Source: Citrobacter europaeus
Lineage (GTDB): Bacteria > Pseudomonadota > Gammaproteobacteria > Enterobacterales > Enterobacteriaceae
Direction of reading: 5' to 3'
NCBI GenBank assembly: GCA_020099315.1
Contig: CP083650.1
Coordinates: forward strand, 2,418,001-2,482,000
Length of the DNA: 64,000 bases
Shown one piece after another: positions 9,652 through 19,056 of this stretch (the stretch's first letter is position 1; each line of letters starts with the position of its first letter). Under the pieces are notes generated by a model that saw only the letters and a program-made list of their open reading frames with translations, had not been told where the DNA came from and searched no databases. A program made the translations under genes and the position numbers.

Positions 9652-9676
9652 AACCCCGCTCAAACGAGCGGGGTTA
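9652..9676 (+). terminator. Hairpin after the bgl-type operon
   Basis: A perfect 10-bp stem (AACCCCGCTC/GAGCGGGGTT) has a 4-base loop. It sits between convergent genes, 65 bases after the glucosidase stop and 11 bases before the MFS gene end. The T tract is poor, so termination strength is uncertain. Confidence 0.6.
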
Positions 9677-9687
9677 AGGTGAGCGTT

Positions 9688-10869
9688 TCAGATTGTCTTA
9701 TTTCTACCTGCAAAGATACCAACTAGTGCCATAATTGCAGCCAATAAAATCCCTGCGTACAACGTTGAGAGCCAACTTCCTGATAGTGCATACATTTTAC
9801 CAGCCAGGGCAGGTCCAAATGCTCCAATCAGGAAGTTAACACACTGAGCCATACCTGATAGTGATGCGGCTTCTTGTGGGCTGGATGTTCTGAGACCGAT
9901 GAACATCAGTGAAAGGATCAATGCTCCCCCACTTCCCATTCCAAATATAAAAGCCCAAATAAACGCAAATGATGGCTGATAAATAAATCCGCCCAGCGCC
10001 ACTAACTGAAGAATGCTCAAAAGAGCCGCAGCAATACGTTGATCCTTCATTCTGGCAACAATTGGACCAAGGACTAACCCAGGCACGATTGAGGCAAGTT
10101 GCATAAAGCCATGTATAGATCCTGCCGCTTCTCTGGTGTTACCTGCGTCCGTTAAAATAGAAGGTAACCAGGTCACAATTGCATAAAATATTATGGAATT
10201 CAGTGACATGAATAAGGTCACTTGCCACCCTAGGATCGAGGACCAAACGTTTTTGTTGCTCTTCCCAAGGGAAGTTGTTATGGGAGATAGATTACCTTCC
10301 CGGCCTATTCTTAAGGTCACTAGAAGTAGCGCAATGCCAGGGAAAATCAACGAGCATACCAGCGCGGTCTGCCATCCAAAATAGTTCATCAGAGGCACCG
10401 CTGTTGCTGATGTTAAAGCAGCTGAAAGCCCGATAGCCATTCCATAATTGCCGGTAACTTTGGCAATTTTATTTGGGAAGTCGCGTTTTACCATTCCTGG
10501 TAGCAGAACGTTACCTATAGCGATGCTAACGCCAATCAACACTGTGCCAAAGTATAATTGCCATTCCTGTCCTGCGGATCGTATGCAAACGCCAACAATC
10601 ATAATAAGCAGAGCTATTACAATTGATTTTTCAAAACCGATATACCGGGACAGTTTTCCTGCAAAAGGAGCAATCAGTCCTAACGCTATCAGAGGGAAGG
10701 CGGTTATGAAACCCGCCATAGTACTTGTCATTGATAATTCTGACTGGAGTGTTTGCACCAGGGGGCCTACACCCAGTATTGGGGCTCTAAGAGTCGTTGC
10801 AATTGCCAGCAAGCCGATAAGTATCAACGCTGGCTTTTTGACTTGTGCCGCGAGATGTTTTTGTTCCAT
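9688..10869 (-). CDS. MFS transporter, CynX/NimT family
   Basis: This is a 393-residue, 12-helix inner membrane transporter. Segments GNVLLPGMVKRDFPNK, ILGWQVTLFMSLNSIIFYAI and SLSGMAQCVNFLIGAFGPAL match E. coli NimT (YeaN, 2-nitroimidazole exporter) in sequence and position. It is transcribed divergently from an AraC regulator with a 97-base gap, the same arrangement as nimR-nimT. A drug or small-molecule export role under control of that regulator is likely; the substrate is inferred only. Confidence 0.85.
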   Translation of the reverse strand: MEQKHLAAQVKKPALILIGLLAIATTLRAPILGVGPLVQTLQSELSMTSTMAGFITAFPLIALGLIAPFAGKLSRYIGFEKSIVIALLIMIVGVCIRSAGQEWQLYFGTVLIGVSIAIGNVLLPGMVKRDFPNKIAKVTGNYGMAIGLSAALTSATAVPLMNYFGWQTALVCSLIFPGIALLLVTLRIGREGNLSPITTSLGKSNKNVWSSILGWQVTLFMSLNSIIFYAIVTWLPSILTDAGNTREAAGSIHGFMQLASIVPGLVLGPIVARMKDQRIAAALLSILQLVALGGFIYQPSFAFIWAFIFGMGSGGALILSLMFIGLRTSSPQEAASLSGMAQCVNFLIGAFGPALAGKMYALSGSWLSTLYAGILLAAIMALVGIFAGRNKTI

Positions 10870-10966
10870 GAAAAGTCTCTATATGTATTAACGTTGGCCT
10901 AAGGTAACAATTTGTACGATGGGGTAATATAGATATAATGACTTCCTATACCTAAAAACGGACAAA

Positions 10967-11758
10967 ATGATGAAGCCAGAACGAATGCCTAAACTTTGGG
11001 ATTTTGATGGAAATGATACTCTGGGACCAGTTGCAGGGATGAAGATTGGTATGCACGTGGATGAACAACTTCCATTCCATGTTCACCGGCATGGTCAGCT
11101 TGTTATGTCTCTATCTGGCGCTGTTTCTTGCGAAGTTGTAAACGAACTCTGGATGGTTCCACCTCAATGCTGTGTCTGGATTCCTGGTGATATGCCACAT
11201 AGTATTCGTGCTACAACGGATGTCAGGCTATGTATGCTTTTTATTGAGTCTGTGTTTTCTGCAGTATTACCACACTGTTGCTGTACCATCTCCGTTTCTC
11301 CATTAGTGCGTGAGCTAATTTTAGATATTACTGAACAGCCATCAGATTATATGAAGGGCAGTTTGACGTTTCTTAAAGCTTCAGTCCTTCTTGAAGAATT
11401 GAGCAAGATGCCTATTGAAAATTTTTGTTTACCAATATCTAAAGAACCTAGACTAACAAAGATAATAGAGACATGGCTGGCAGATCCTTCAGACAGAAGA
11501 ACATTGGCTGAGTGGAGTAAATATCTAGGTATGAGCAGCAGAACATTATCACGATTAGTAGTGAAAGAGACAGGATTAACTTTTGGCAAATGGCATCGAC
11601 AATTGCATTTAAGCATTGCTATGCGAAATCTATCTAAAGGGGACTCAGTTCAAAGAGTAGCTAATGATTTAGGTTATGATTCAGTAAATGCATTTATAAC
11701 AATGTTCAAAAATTTAGCAGGAAAACCACCTGGAAGATACTTTGCGGATCGAGGCTAA
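10967..11758 (+). CDS. AraC-family regulator, NimR-like
   Basis: The protein has 263 residues. The N-terminal half is a cupin-type sensor (HVHRHGQLVMSLSGAV, WMVPPQCCVWIPGDMPHSI). The C-terminal half holds two helix-turn-helix motifs (MSSRTLSRLVVKETGLTFGKW and VANDLGYDSVNAFITMF). The MVPP-WIPGDMPH pattern is typical of the NimR/YdeO-neighbour group that controls adjacent MFS exporters. It is divergent from the NimT-like gene, so it probably regulates that gene and itself. A cluster of cysteines (HCCCTIS, about residue 106) in the linker is unusual and might sense metal or redox, which is speculative. Confidence 0.85.
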   Translation: MMKPERMPKLWDFDGNDTLGPVAGMKIGMHVDEQLPFHVHRHGQLVMSLSGAVSCEVVNELWMVPPQCCVWIPGDMPHSIRATTDVRLCMLFIESVFSAVLPHCCCTISVSPLVRELILDITEQPSDYMKGSLTFLKASVLLEELSKMPIENFCLPISKEPRLTKIIETWLADPSDRRTLAEWSKYLGMSSRTLSRLVVKETGLTFGKWHRQLHLSIAMRNLSKGDSVQRVANDLGYDSVNAFITMFKNLAGKPPGRYFADRG

Positions 11759-11940
11759 ATTATTCTTTGATAATTTCTTTTACAAAGTGTGCCATGGGTA
11801 ATGATAAATTACACCGTATTTTATACTGGAAATTAATATGTGTGCATTATTCCTACATGCACCATACAAGTGCCATAAATATATTTAATATGCTTCAATC
11901 GTGAATTTTTACAGTAAGTTTGAAATATATCAGTTTGATA

Positions 11941-12333
11941 TCAGTCATGTTGACATATGCGGCTAATATGAGATACATATATTTTCAGATTGCTTTCTGC
12001 AACTTTCCTCTTGTTTTCACTTGCTATTGTCACTAACAACCCATCTATTCTCTTGTCATGAATCTTTAGTTCTTTATGGCATTTGGTACAAATGAGTTTT
12101 ACATTTTTACCTTCGTCACATTTTTCGTAGCGACAAGATCTTTCATTACTTGTTATTTTTTGTATTTTTCCTAATTTAACAAGGTTTGCGACCGCTTTAT
12201 ATATCATTGATTGTGGTATATCATATCCTTTTGCTAAGCAAAATTTGAATATTTCTGTAACGGTAAAGTCTCCTGTATCTAGTTCATTAATTACTTTGAA
12301 TATCATCTGATCATATATTGTCGCATTTTTCAT
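11941..12333 (-). CDS. Small Fur-family-like regulator with reduced metal sites
   Basis: The 130-residue protein is read as a diverged Fur-type repressor. An N-terminal winged helix (FKFCLAKGYDIPQSMIYKAVANLVKLGKIQKI) lines up with Fur's DNA-binding domain. A C-terminal part (VKLICTKCHKELKIHDKRID) lines up with Fur's HDHLICLDCGKVIEFSDD. The CxxC pair is kept, but the histidine-rich sensory site is missing. It is divergent from a second Fur-like gene with an 88-base gap. Base composition is clearly AT rich relative to neighbours, suggesting transfer. Function is inferred from family only. Confidence 0.6.
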   Translation of the reverse strand: MKNATIYDQMIFKVINELDTGDFTVTEIFKFCLAKGYDIPQSMIYKAVANLVKLGKIQKITSNERSCRYEKCDEGKNVKLICTKCHKELKIHDKRIDGLLVTIASENKRKVAESNLKIYVSHISRICQHD

Positions 12334-12421
12334 ATTAATATTTACTTGCTTTTAATGAGTTGATTAGGTTTAAATGTAAGTTTATGGTTTGCTAAAATTA
12401 ATTCTTTCAGTAGGTGTTATC

Positions 12422-12787
12422 ATGTTTATAAATTTAAATGCTCAAGAGGTTGTGGTTGTAAATACTATCGATATGGCTGGAGAGGAAAAATTAACAGCCA
12501 TGGATGTTTATAATTCTCTACAGTCAAGTAATAAAATCGCGCAGTCTACCGTGTATAATATACTCAGGCGCCTGGTACATAAAGGAGTGCTAATAAAAGT
12601 ACTAACTTTATCTAACGATGCTTTTTATGAAATCAAAAAAATAGAAAGGAGTAAGCATATCTCTTACATCTATCCAAGAAAGATCATTGAACTTACTGAT
12701 ACTCGCCTTGATACCTTAATAAGTCAAATTGCCGCTGAGCTTGATGCGAAAATGCTGGATTATGAAATATCTTTAATTCTTAAGTAG
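12422..12787 (+). CDS. Second small Fur-like protein lacking metal ligands
   Basis: This 121-residue protein starts at MFINLNAQEV, after a TAGGTG ribosome site; an upstream in-frame ATG has no such site. Residues 30-65 (LTAMDVYNSLQSSNKIAQSTVYNILRR) fit the Fur winged helix. IIELTDTRLDTLISQIAAEL matches Fur's VIEFSDDSIEARQREIAAKH. No CxxC or histidine cluster remains. It is divergent from the other Fur-like gene; the two probably share an operator. It may act as a metal-independent partner or antagonist, which is inference. Confidence 0.55.
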   Translation: MFINLNAQEVVVVNTIDMAGEEKLTAMDVYNSLQSSNKIAQSTVYNILRRLVHKGVLIKVLTLSNDAFYEIKKIERSKHISYIYPRKIIELTDTRLDTLISQIAAELDAKMLDYEISLILK

Positions 12788-12838
12788 AGTCAGAATATGA
12801 AGCAGAACGTGTCAACGTACTGCCTCATATTTTTTAGC

Positions 12839-14050
12839 TCACTCTTTCTTTGGCAAAAATACTGTCATTAATCCAATCAGAGGCAGGAAAGAACATAGTT
12901 GGAAGACCGTGTCGATTCCAGAATGATCAGCAATAACACCTAGCCCTGCTGCACCAAGTCCACCCATGCCAAATGCAAACCCAAAGAACAGACCTGAGAT
13001 CATACCAATGCGGCCAGGTACGAGTTCCTGAGCAAATACTAATATTGCTGAAAATGCAGATGAAAGTACCAGACCAATTATTATTGTAAATAAACAGGTC
13101 ATTTCCAGATTCAGATATGGCAGAAAAAGACTAAATGGCGCAGCGCCCAGGATTGAACACCATATAACCTTTTTCCTTCCGAAGCGATCCCCTAGTGGCC
13201 CTCCAATTACCGTTCCGGCTGCAGCTGCAAACAGAAAAGCAAAAAGATAGAGCTGTGCCTTTTGCACAGGCAAATTAAACTTGTTGATGAGATAGAAGGT
13301 GTAGTAACTACTCAAGCTTGACATGTATACAAACTTGGAAAATATCAATATCAGCAAGACACTGATGCCAGTGATAATCGTTTTTCTCGGAAAAGGTGAT
13401 ATTTCACTTGCAGCATTTGCAGGCCCTGTGTTTTTAGTCTGTACCCTGTACCATCGGCTAACCTGCATTAAAATAATCATAGCTAGCAAGGCTGCCAGCA
13501 CAAACCATGCCACATGACCTTTGCCGTACGGTGCAATAATTATCGCAGCCAGTAAGGGCCCTAAAGCGCTACCAAGATTACCCCCGACCTGGAATAGTGA
13601 CTGAGCCAGCCCGTGTCTGCCGCCTGAAGCCATTCTTGCTACTCTTGACGATTCGGGATGGAATACAGACGAACCGGTACCTACTAAAGCAGCCGCAATC
13701 AGTAATTCAGGATAGGTTTGAGCTAATGAGAGCATAATCAGACCTACGAGTGTAAATCCCATCCCGACAGGTAAAGAACGCGGTTGTGGATATTTATCAG
13801 TATAAATGCCAATAAGAGGTTGCAACAGGGAAGACGTGACCTGAAACGTTAATGTAATCAGGCCAATCTGCACAAAGCTGAGTGAAAACTCAGGCTGTAG
13901 CAATGGATACAGAGCCAGGAGTAGCGACTGTATCATGTCATTCAATAAATGAGCTGCGCTTATTGCCCCCAATATTTTGAATGACGTTTTCGCTATTTTA
14001 GGAATGTGTAGTGGATCGGCAGTGACGGTTTTACTTGAGTTCATTAACAT
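12839..14050 (-). CDS. fsr: MFS transporter, Fsr (fosmidomycin resistance) family
   Basis: The protein has 403 residues and 12 membrane helices. Long stretches match E. coli Fsr: FKILGAISAAHLLNDMIQSL, GTGSSVFHPESSRVARMASG and LVPGRIGMISGLFFGFAFGM. Fsr exports fosmidomycin and related compounds. E. coli fsr lies elsewhere on the chromosome, so this may be a second, diverged copy. It precedes no co-directional gene closely; the YbjJ-like gene is 94 bases upstream on the same strand. Confidence 0.85.
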   Translation of the reverse strand: MLMNSSKTVTADPLHIPKIAKTSFKILGAISAAHLLNDMIQSLLLALYPLLQPEFSLSFVQIGLITLTFQVTSSLLQPLIGIYTDKYPQPRSLPVGMGFTLVGLIMLSLAQTYPELLIAAALVGTGSSVFHPESSRVARMASGGRHGLAQSLFQVGGNLGSALGPLLAAIIIAPYGKGHVAWFVLAALLAMIILMQVSRWYRVQTKNTGPANAASEISPFPRKTIITGISVLLILIFSKFVYMSSLSSYYTFYLINKFNLPVQKAQLYLFAFLFAAAAGTVIGGPLGDRFGRKKVIWCSILGAAPFSLFLPYLNLEMTCLFTIIIGLVLSSAFSAILVFAQELVPGRIGMISGLFFGFAFGMGGLGAAGLGVIADHSGIDTVFQLCSFLPLIGLMTVFLPKKE

Positions 14051-14144
14051 GTTTCCGAAGAGGCATGGTGTTTAACATGACAATATCAGAAGGCCTGATT
14101 CCTATCAGGCCGTCTGGCTGTGACAATCAGTTTTTGAAACTCTT

Positions 14145-15332
14145 TTAGTTATCTTCTGTTTTCGACATAACTACTGTAACTATGGAAGCCGAAAGCAGAA
14201 CAACGACGCTGAGTGAAATGAAAGCATTCGTCAGACCAATAAAATGCGCTGCATAACCAATCAACGCTGGCCCAAGCAATACCCCTAGGTACCCGAGAAT
14301 ACTTGCTGCTGATATAGCCAGTGTTGCTGGCATCGATTTTTGACGCCCAGCCAAAGAAAACAGTACAGGGACGACATTACCGGCAGCAAAACCAGCCACT
14401 GCCATTGCAGCAAGAACCCACTCGTAAGTGTTGAAAACAGTCGCAAGGTAAATACCAATAGCGGTGAATACCACTCCGGAAAGGAGCATGGATTTTTCAC
14501 CCATAATGGTAACCACGCGGTCGCCGATAAAGCGGCTCAACGCCATAGCGATTGCAAACACCACATATCCTGTTCCTGCCACACCAGCTGCCACGTTTTT
14601 CACTTGAATCAGGAAGATAGCTCCCCAGTCAAGCATGGCTCCTTCCGCAAGGAAAATAATCATTGCGAGCACACCGATCCCAATAACCTTGCCTTTTGGC
14701 ACCACGAAAAGTGGATGATCTTCTGTCGAGCGGTTGGTGAAAAAACCCGATGCAGCTAAAGAGATACTAATCAATACAACCAGCGCGGCTGCACCAGCGG
14801 CGATTTTGATATCCAGTCCTGAAGCAATCAGTAACGTAACAAAGCTTGCGCCCGCAAGTCCGCCGATACTGTAGAAGCCGTGAAAGCCAGACATCATTGG
14901 ACGGCCAGCTGCATTCTGTACTTCAGTGCCATGAATGTTAGCTGCGACGTCCGTTGCGCCAATTGACGCTCCGAAAAGAAGCAAGGTCAGGCCCAGTGCT
15001 ATTGGTGTAGAAACCATTGCAAGTAATGGCAAAGCAATAAATAAACCACACGCACCCGCAAGGATTATTTTTTTGCTGCCGACTTTACCTGCGAGCCCAC
15101 CCGCAGTAGGCATACCAACCACGGCACCAAGTCCCAGGCAAAGCAGAATTGAACCCAACATGGCAGAATCAGCATGGATCCGTTGTTGAGCATAAGGTAC
15201 TAAAGGTGCCCAGCAGGAGAGGCTAAAACCTGCTATAAAAAATGCTACACGTGTAGACCATTTCGCGGAACTCAGCTTTTTAGCAAGCTGAGCGTCGTTG
15301 ATGCTATCAACGTTGCTTTCATTTTGACTCAT
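14145..15332 (-). CDS. MFS transporter, YbjJ-like
   Basis: The protein has 395 residues from the ATG of MSQNESNVDS, preceded by AGGAA; an earlier in-frame ATG lacks a ribosome site. Twelve membrane helices are visible (for example WSTRVAFFIAGFSLSCWAPL, YYSIGGLAGASF-type helix 5). The family (E. coli YbjJ) has no proven substrate. It is divergent from an AraC regulator, with 86 bases between the starts, which suggests it is the regulated exporter. Confidence 0.8.
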   Translation of the reverse strand: MSQNESNVDSINDAQLAKKLSSAKWSTRVAFFIAGFSLSCWAPLVPYAQQRIHADSAMLGSILLCLGLGAVVGMPTAGGLAGKVGSKKIILAGACGLFIALPLLAMVSTPIALGLTLLLFGASIGATDVAANIHGTEVQNAAGRPMMSGFHGFYSIGGLAGASFVTLLIASGLDIKIAAGAAALVVLISISLAASGFFTNRSTEDHPLFVVPKGKVIGIGVLAMIIFLAEGAMLDWGAIFLIQVKNVAAGVAGTGYVVFAIAMALSRFIGDRVVTIMGEKSMLLSGVVFTAIGIYLATVFNTYEWVLAAMAVAGFAAGNVVPVLFSLAGRQKSMPATLAISAASILGYLGVLLGPALIGYAAHFIGLTNAFISLSVVVLLSASIVTVVMSKTEDN

Positions 15333-15418
15333 AATCATTCTGTTCCTGATAATCATTTCGATTGAGGACAGATTCTACGTATTGTATGCTTGGTAAAATT
15401 TATCTGTTATGACGAAAT

Positions 15419-16210
15419 ATGTCGATAAATCGCCAAAATTCAGCTAACCCTGATAATGCTGCTGCTCTGATCGTAGGTCAGACAGAAATTTGTGAACCTT
15501 ACACAACGGCACAACATAGTCATCAGCGGCATCAATTGATTTATGCCACCCGTGGGGTGGTTCATATGTCTACTGCTGTTGGGGAGTGGATCTTGCCACC
15601 GAGTCGTGCGCTATGGATCAGCGGCGGCACTAAGCATGCACTTACGGTCAAGCGCCCGGCAGAAATCAATATTCTTTATATTGACCCAGTTATCTATCCA
15701 TTCACTAGCTTTGCTCAATGTTGTGTCGTTGAGGTCACCGCCCTGGTACGGGAGTTGATTGCAACCTGTTCCCAACATGCCTGGGATTATGAAACTAATA
15801 CGCCTGAATACAGGCTTTCTACAGTCTTGATCGACCAGATCAAAAAGCTTGATCTCTCTCCGCTTGATTTGAATCTTCCCAGAGATGAGCGCGCGCTGAG
15901 AGTGATAGAGCTCTTAAAAAAAGACCCGGGAAACCGGGATCCTCTTAACGTGCTCGCTCGCGAAGTGGGGGCGAGTGCACGTACGATTGAGCGCATTTTC
16001 TCAAAGGAAACGCATCTATCTTTTGGCGCATGGAGACACCGTCACCGTATGCTGTTCGCCGTCGAAAAGCTGGCTTACGGTGAAAATGTCACCCGAGTCG
16101 CACTTGAGGCAGGCTATGAATCATCCTCAAGCTTTATTGCCTCTTTTCGGGCGATGTTTGGCACTACGCCATCGCGCTATTTCCGATTTGAATCAGCGGC
16201 TTCGAATTAG
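15419..16210 (+). CDS. AraC-family regulator, cupin sensor type
   Basis: The 263-residue protein has an N-terminal cupin sensor (HSHQRHQLIYATRGVVHM, WILPPSRALWISGGTKHAL) and a C-terminal AraC domain with both helix-turn-helix motifs (VGASARTIERIFSKETHLSF, ALEAGYESSSSFIASFRAMF). Such regulators commonly control an adjacent MFS gene, here the divergent YbjJ-like one. Its last 18 bases overlap the 3' end of the convergent fhuB gene. Confidence 0.85.
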   Translation: MSINRQNSANPDNAAALIVGQTEICEPYTTAQHSHQRHQLIYATRGVVHMSTAVGEWILPPSRALWISGGTKHALTVKRPAEINILYIDPVIYPFTSFAQCCVVEVTALVRELIATCSQHAWDYETNTPEYRLSTVLIDQIKKLDLSPLDLNLPRDERALRVIELLKKDPGNRDPLNVLAREVGASARTIERIFSKETHLSFGAWRHRHRMLFAVEKLAYGENVTRVALEAGYESSSSFIASFRAMFGTTPSRYFRFESAASN

Positions 16211-18142
16211 CCATAAAAAGAATGGAACGCCAACTAATGCCGCGATTAAGCCCGCAGGTAATTGCCATGGAAACACAGCCATTCTACCTACCCAGTCTGA
16301 TACGACCATCAGACTGGCTCCTGCCAGGCCTGCTATTGCCAACTGTCCCGTCACTCTCCTGAAGCCCAGATATCTGGCAATATGCGGAGCCATAAGGCCG
16401 ACAAAACTTAGTGGGCCGACAATGAAAATGGAAAGGGCGGTTAGCACAGCCGCAAGTGACATTAACGCGAGACGGCTCAGTGACAGGGGCACTCCTAATG
16501 AACGCGCAACAACCCCGCCAAATGGAAGTAATGACAGCCATCGATGAACCAGCGGAATACAAAAGGTAAGCACTAGCGCAGCCAGAGACACGCTAATAGC
16601 TTTTTCAGCCGTTAAACCATATGTTGAACCCGCAAACCACGATAGCAGCATGGAGGTTCTGGGATCGCCACCTGAAATCATAAGCATTAGTAAAGCCAGA
16701 AATGCAGCGTTTAGTGCCATCCCGGTTAACATCATACGTTGGGGAGAAAAATCTCTGATACCAGCTATGGTGGTAACAATGATCAGCGTGGCCACTGAAC
16801 CCAGACAGGCTGCAGGAAAATACCAGGCTGTTATGTTTCCAGGAAATGCCAGCATTCCAATCACCATACCTGCTGCCGCACCGGTACTTACGCCCATGAC
16901 CTCCGGGCTGGCTACCGGGTTTCCGGTCAGGCGTTGAATAATACAACCAGCAAGGGCGAGCATGATTCCTGCAGAAAACGCGCCAAGTACCCGTGGGATT
17001 CGGAACGAAAGCACGGATTCTGTAGCCCAGGCCCAGCCGTTAGCATTTTTCCCCAGCCCTGATGCTAATAGCGTCAGGGCTGAAAGCATAATTACACCTG
17101 ACAAAAGCCATTTTTTCAGGCTTCTTTTGGAAGCTGAATAGTTTTCAGATTCCCCGGCTGTTGAATACATACGCTCTTTGAGCCTGGGAAGTAATAAAAT
17201 GAGCCCTGGTGCACCAACAACGGCCGTGACAGTGCCAGTAGGGATCTCCTTCCAGTAAGATGCCAGTAAAATGACGATTTGATCCGAAATGAAAAGCAAC
17301 AGCGCGCCGGTTACTGGCACCATCATGATCAGCGTTACCAGACGTCTAACACCAAGTAGCCTTGTAATTAGAGGCGCAAATAGCCCGATGAATCCAATGA
17401 TGCCAACAGATGTCACCAGAGTAGCCGTAAGGTATATGCCTACCAGAAGCGCAAAGGGCCGTATGAGCTGAAGCTTAAGCCCCAGGTTTCTGGACATCAT
17501 TTCATCCATGCCAAGTAACGTCAGGGGCCGATGTAGCGTTAGAATAATGATGAAAGAAATCAACAACTGCGGAAGCAGGCGCAGGACGACTGCCCAGTCA
17601 GTTTGCGTCAGCGAACCTGTTCCCCACAGAAGAACGCTCTGTAATCTTTCGTGAAAATACAGACCAATCAGTTGGCTGACAGCGCTGCAGTAAAGGGTCA
17701 GGACTAACCCTATAAGAATCAACCCTACCGGAGAAAGCTGTTTTCCTCGCGTCATAAACGCGATGACAGCCCCCATAAAAACAGCGCCAAGGAGCGAACC
17801 CGTACCTGGAGAAATTATATTACAACCCCAGAGAGTCGCCATTGTCATGCCTAGCTGAGCCCCGTTAGCAATACCTAGTGTTGAGGGTTCTGCCAGAGGA
17901 TTACGTAGCACCTGCTGGAAAAGCAGACCGGCCAGCCCAAGCCCTGCACCGATCATCACAGACATCGCTGAACGGGGTAAAAAACTGTACTGAAGTAAGG
18001 TTATTTCAACCGCGTAATGTGTATTAAAAGGACTGTAAGCAGCCCACAACTCTATCGGTAAAATGTGATTTACGTTGAAAATGACTAAGATACTGGCCGT
18101 TATCACCGCGACGGGTAAGGTGGATAAGCGAAGAGAAATCAT
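16193..18142 (-). CDS. fhuB: Fe3+-hydroxamate ABC transporter permease FhuB
   Basis: This 649-residue double-length FecCD permease (E. coli FhuB has 660) is two fused halves of about ten helices each. Each half carries the BtuC/FecCD signature: RNPLAEPSTLGIANGAQLG and TGNPVASPEVMGVSTGAAAG. It moves ferric hydroxamate siderophores from periplasm to cytoplasm with FhuC and FhuD. Its start overlaps the fhuD stop by 4 bases, so translation is coupled. It is the last gene of an A-C-D-B operon, the same order as E. coli. Confidence 0.93.
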   Translation of the reverse strand: MISLRLSTLPVAVITASILVIFNVNHILPIELWAAYSPFNTHYAVEITLLQYSFLPRSAMSVMIGAGLGLAGLLFQQVLRNPLAEPSTLGIANGAQLGMTMATLWGCNIISPGTGSLLGAVFMGAVIAFMTRGKQLSPVGLILIGLVLTLYCSAVSQLIGLYFHERLQSVLLWGTGSLTQTDWAVVLRLLPQLLISFIIILTLHRPLTLLGMDEMMSRNLGLKLQLIRPFALLVGIYLTATLVTSVGIIGFIGLFAPLITRLLGVRRLVTLIMMVPVTGALLLFISDQIVILLASYWKEIPTGTVTAVVGAPGLILLLPRLKERMYSTAGESENYSASKRSLKKWLLSGVIMLSALTLLASGLGKNANGWAWATESVLSFRIPRVLGAFSAGIMLALAGCIIQRLTGNPVASPEVMGVSTGAAAGMVIGMLAFPGNITAWYFPAACLGSVATLIIVTTIAGIRDFSPQRMMLTGMALNAAFLALLMLMISGGDPRTSMLLSWFAGSTYGLTAEKAISVSLAALVLTFCIPLVHRWLSLLPFGGVVARSLGVPLSLSRLALMSLAAVLTALSIFIVGPLSFVGLMAPHIARYLGFRRVTGQLAIAGLAGASLMVVSDWVGRMAVFPWQLPAGLIAALVGVPFFLWLIRSR

Positions 18143-19056
18143 ATCTCCTCCAGAATTGCATCAAGCAGATGGCAAAAGCGCAGCGCTGTTACTGGACCTC
18201 CGTAATACCAGATACCGGGCACCCGTCTGAAACGCTCTTCTTTTACAAAAGGCATCATCTTCCAGAGTGCGGTATCTGCAAGGTTTGCCATTGTTGTATC
18301 ATCATTTTCAGTGAAGCAAATAACCTCGGTTTCTTGCAGACCTATTAGTTGTTCTATCCCAACGACCGCACTTCCCCAGAAACTGGTGTCTCCCTGCCAT
18401 CCTCCCGGAATACCTGCTTTGCTCATAACCTCAAGAAACAGGCTATTTTGTCCAAAAACCAGAGCATGTCGCTGGTCAACAAGCGACATTAAAAGTAGTG
18501 GTCTTCTTTTCTTTTGAGCATATTTAAGCCTCAGTGCAGAGATTTCTGACTCGATGGTAGCAATTATTGCTTTCGCCCTGTCGTATCGACCTAATCGGAC
18601 AGAGAGCGCCGTCAGGGATTGGCAGGACGTTGTGAGCGGTCTGCCATTTTTATCGCTGTATACAAGACCAAAAGATGGGGCAATCGAGTTATATACTGAC
18701 GGTGAAGGGCCGTAACCTTCCGCGTAAACGATAAGATCGGGTTGCATCGCTGCTAAAAGTTCCGTATTTGGCTCTGTTCTTAAACCGAGTTCCGTGGAGC
18801 CATCAGGCAAGACGGGCTCCTTAACCAGTGATCGGTAATTCTCAATTTCTGATACAGCAAAGGGCATAACACCCAGCGTCAGAAGCATTTCAACAGCCAG
18901 CCATTCTGTGGCTGCTATTCGCTGCAGATCGCGCGAGGGAGCGGGACTTTTACCGACCGCAGGTAACCCCAGGAATAAGGATAAGCCAGCCAGATACTTT
19001 AAAAATTGCCGACGTTTAAAATCTGCCACTGCAGGGGAGGGGTTATTACTGAACAT
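18139..19056 (-). CDS. fhuD: Periplasmic Fe3+-hydroxamate-binding protein FhuD
   Basis: The protein has 305 residues from the ATG inside the end of fhuC (11-base overlap). Residues 14-20 read KRRQFLK, a good twin-arginine (Tat) signal, followed by a hydrophobic stretch. The mature protein matches FhuD along its length: AATEWLAVEMLLTLGVMPFA, LGLRTEPNTELLAAMQPDLI, VFGQNSLFLEVMSKAGIPGG. It binds ferric hydroxamates in the periplasm and hands them to FhuB. A longer start 54 bases upstream would overlap fhuC more and bury the Tat motif. Confidence 0.92.
   Translation of the reverse strand: MFSNNPSPAVADFKRRQFLKYLAGLSLFLGLPAVGKSPAPSRDLQRIAATEWLAVEMLLTLGVMPFAVSEIENYRSLVKEPVLPDGSTELGLRTEPNTELLAAMQPDLIVYAEGYGPSPSVYNSIAPSFGLVYSDKNGRPLTTSCQSLTALSVRLGRYDRAKAIIATIESEISALRLKYAQKKRRPLLLMSLVDQRHALVFGQNSLFLEVMSKAGIPGGWQGDTSFWGSAVVGIEQLIGLQETEVICFTENDDTTMANLADTALWKMMPFVKEERFRRVPGIWYYGGPVTALRFCHLLDAILEEI

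Noticed and set aside
11119..11290. Cysteine cluster of the NimR-like regulator as a metal site
   Set aside because: Suggestive, but no family precedent is visible from the sequence; kept only as a remark in the gene entry.
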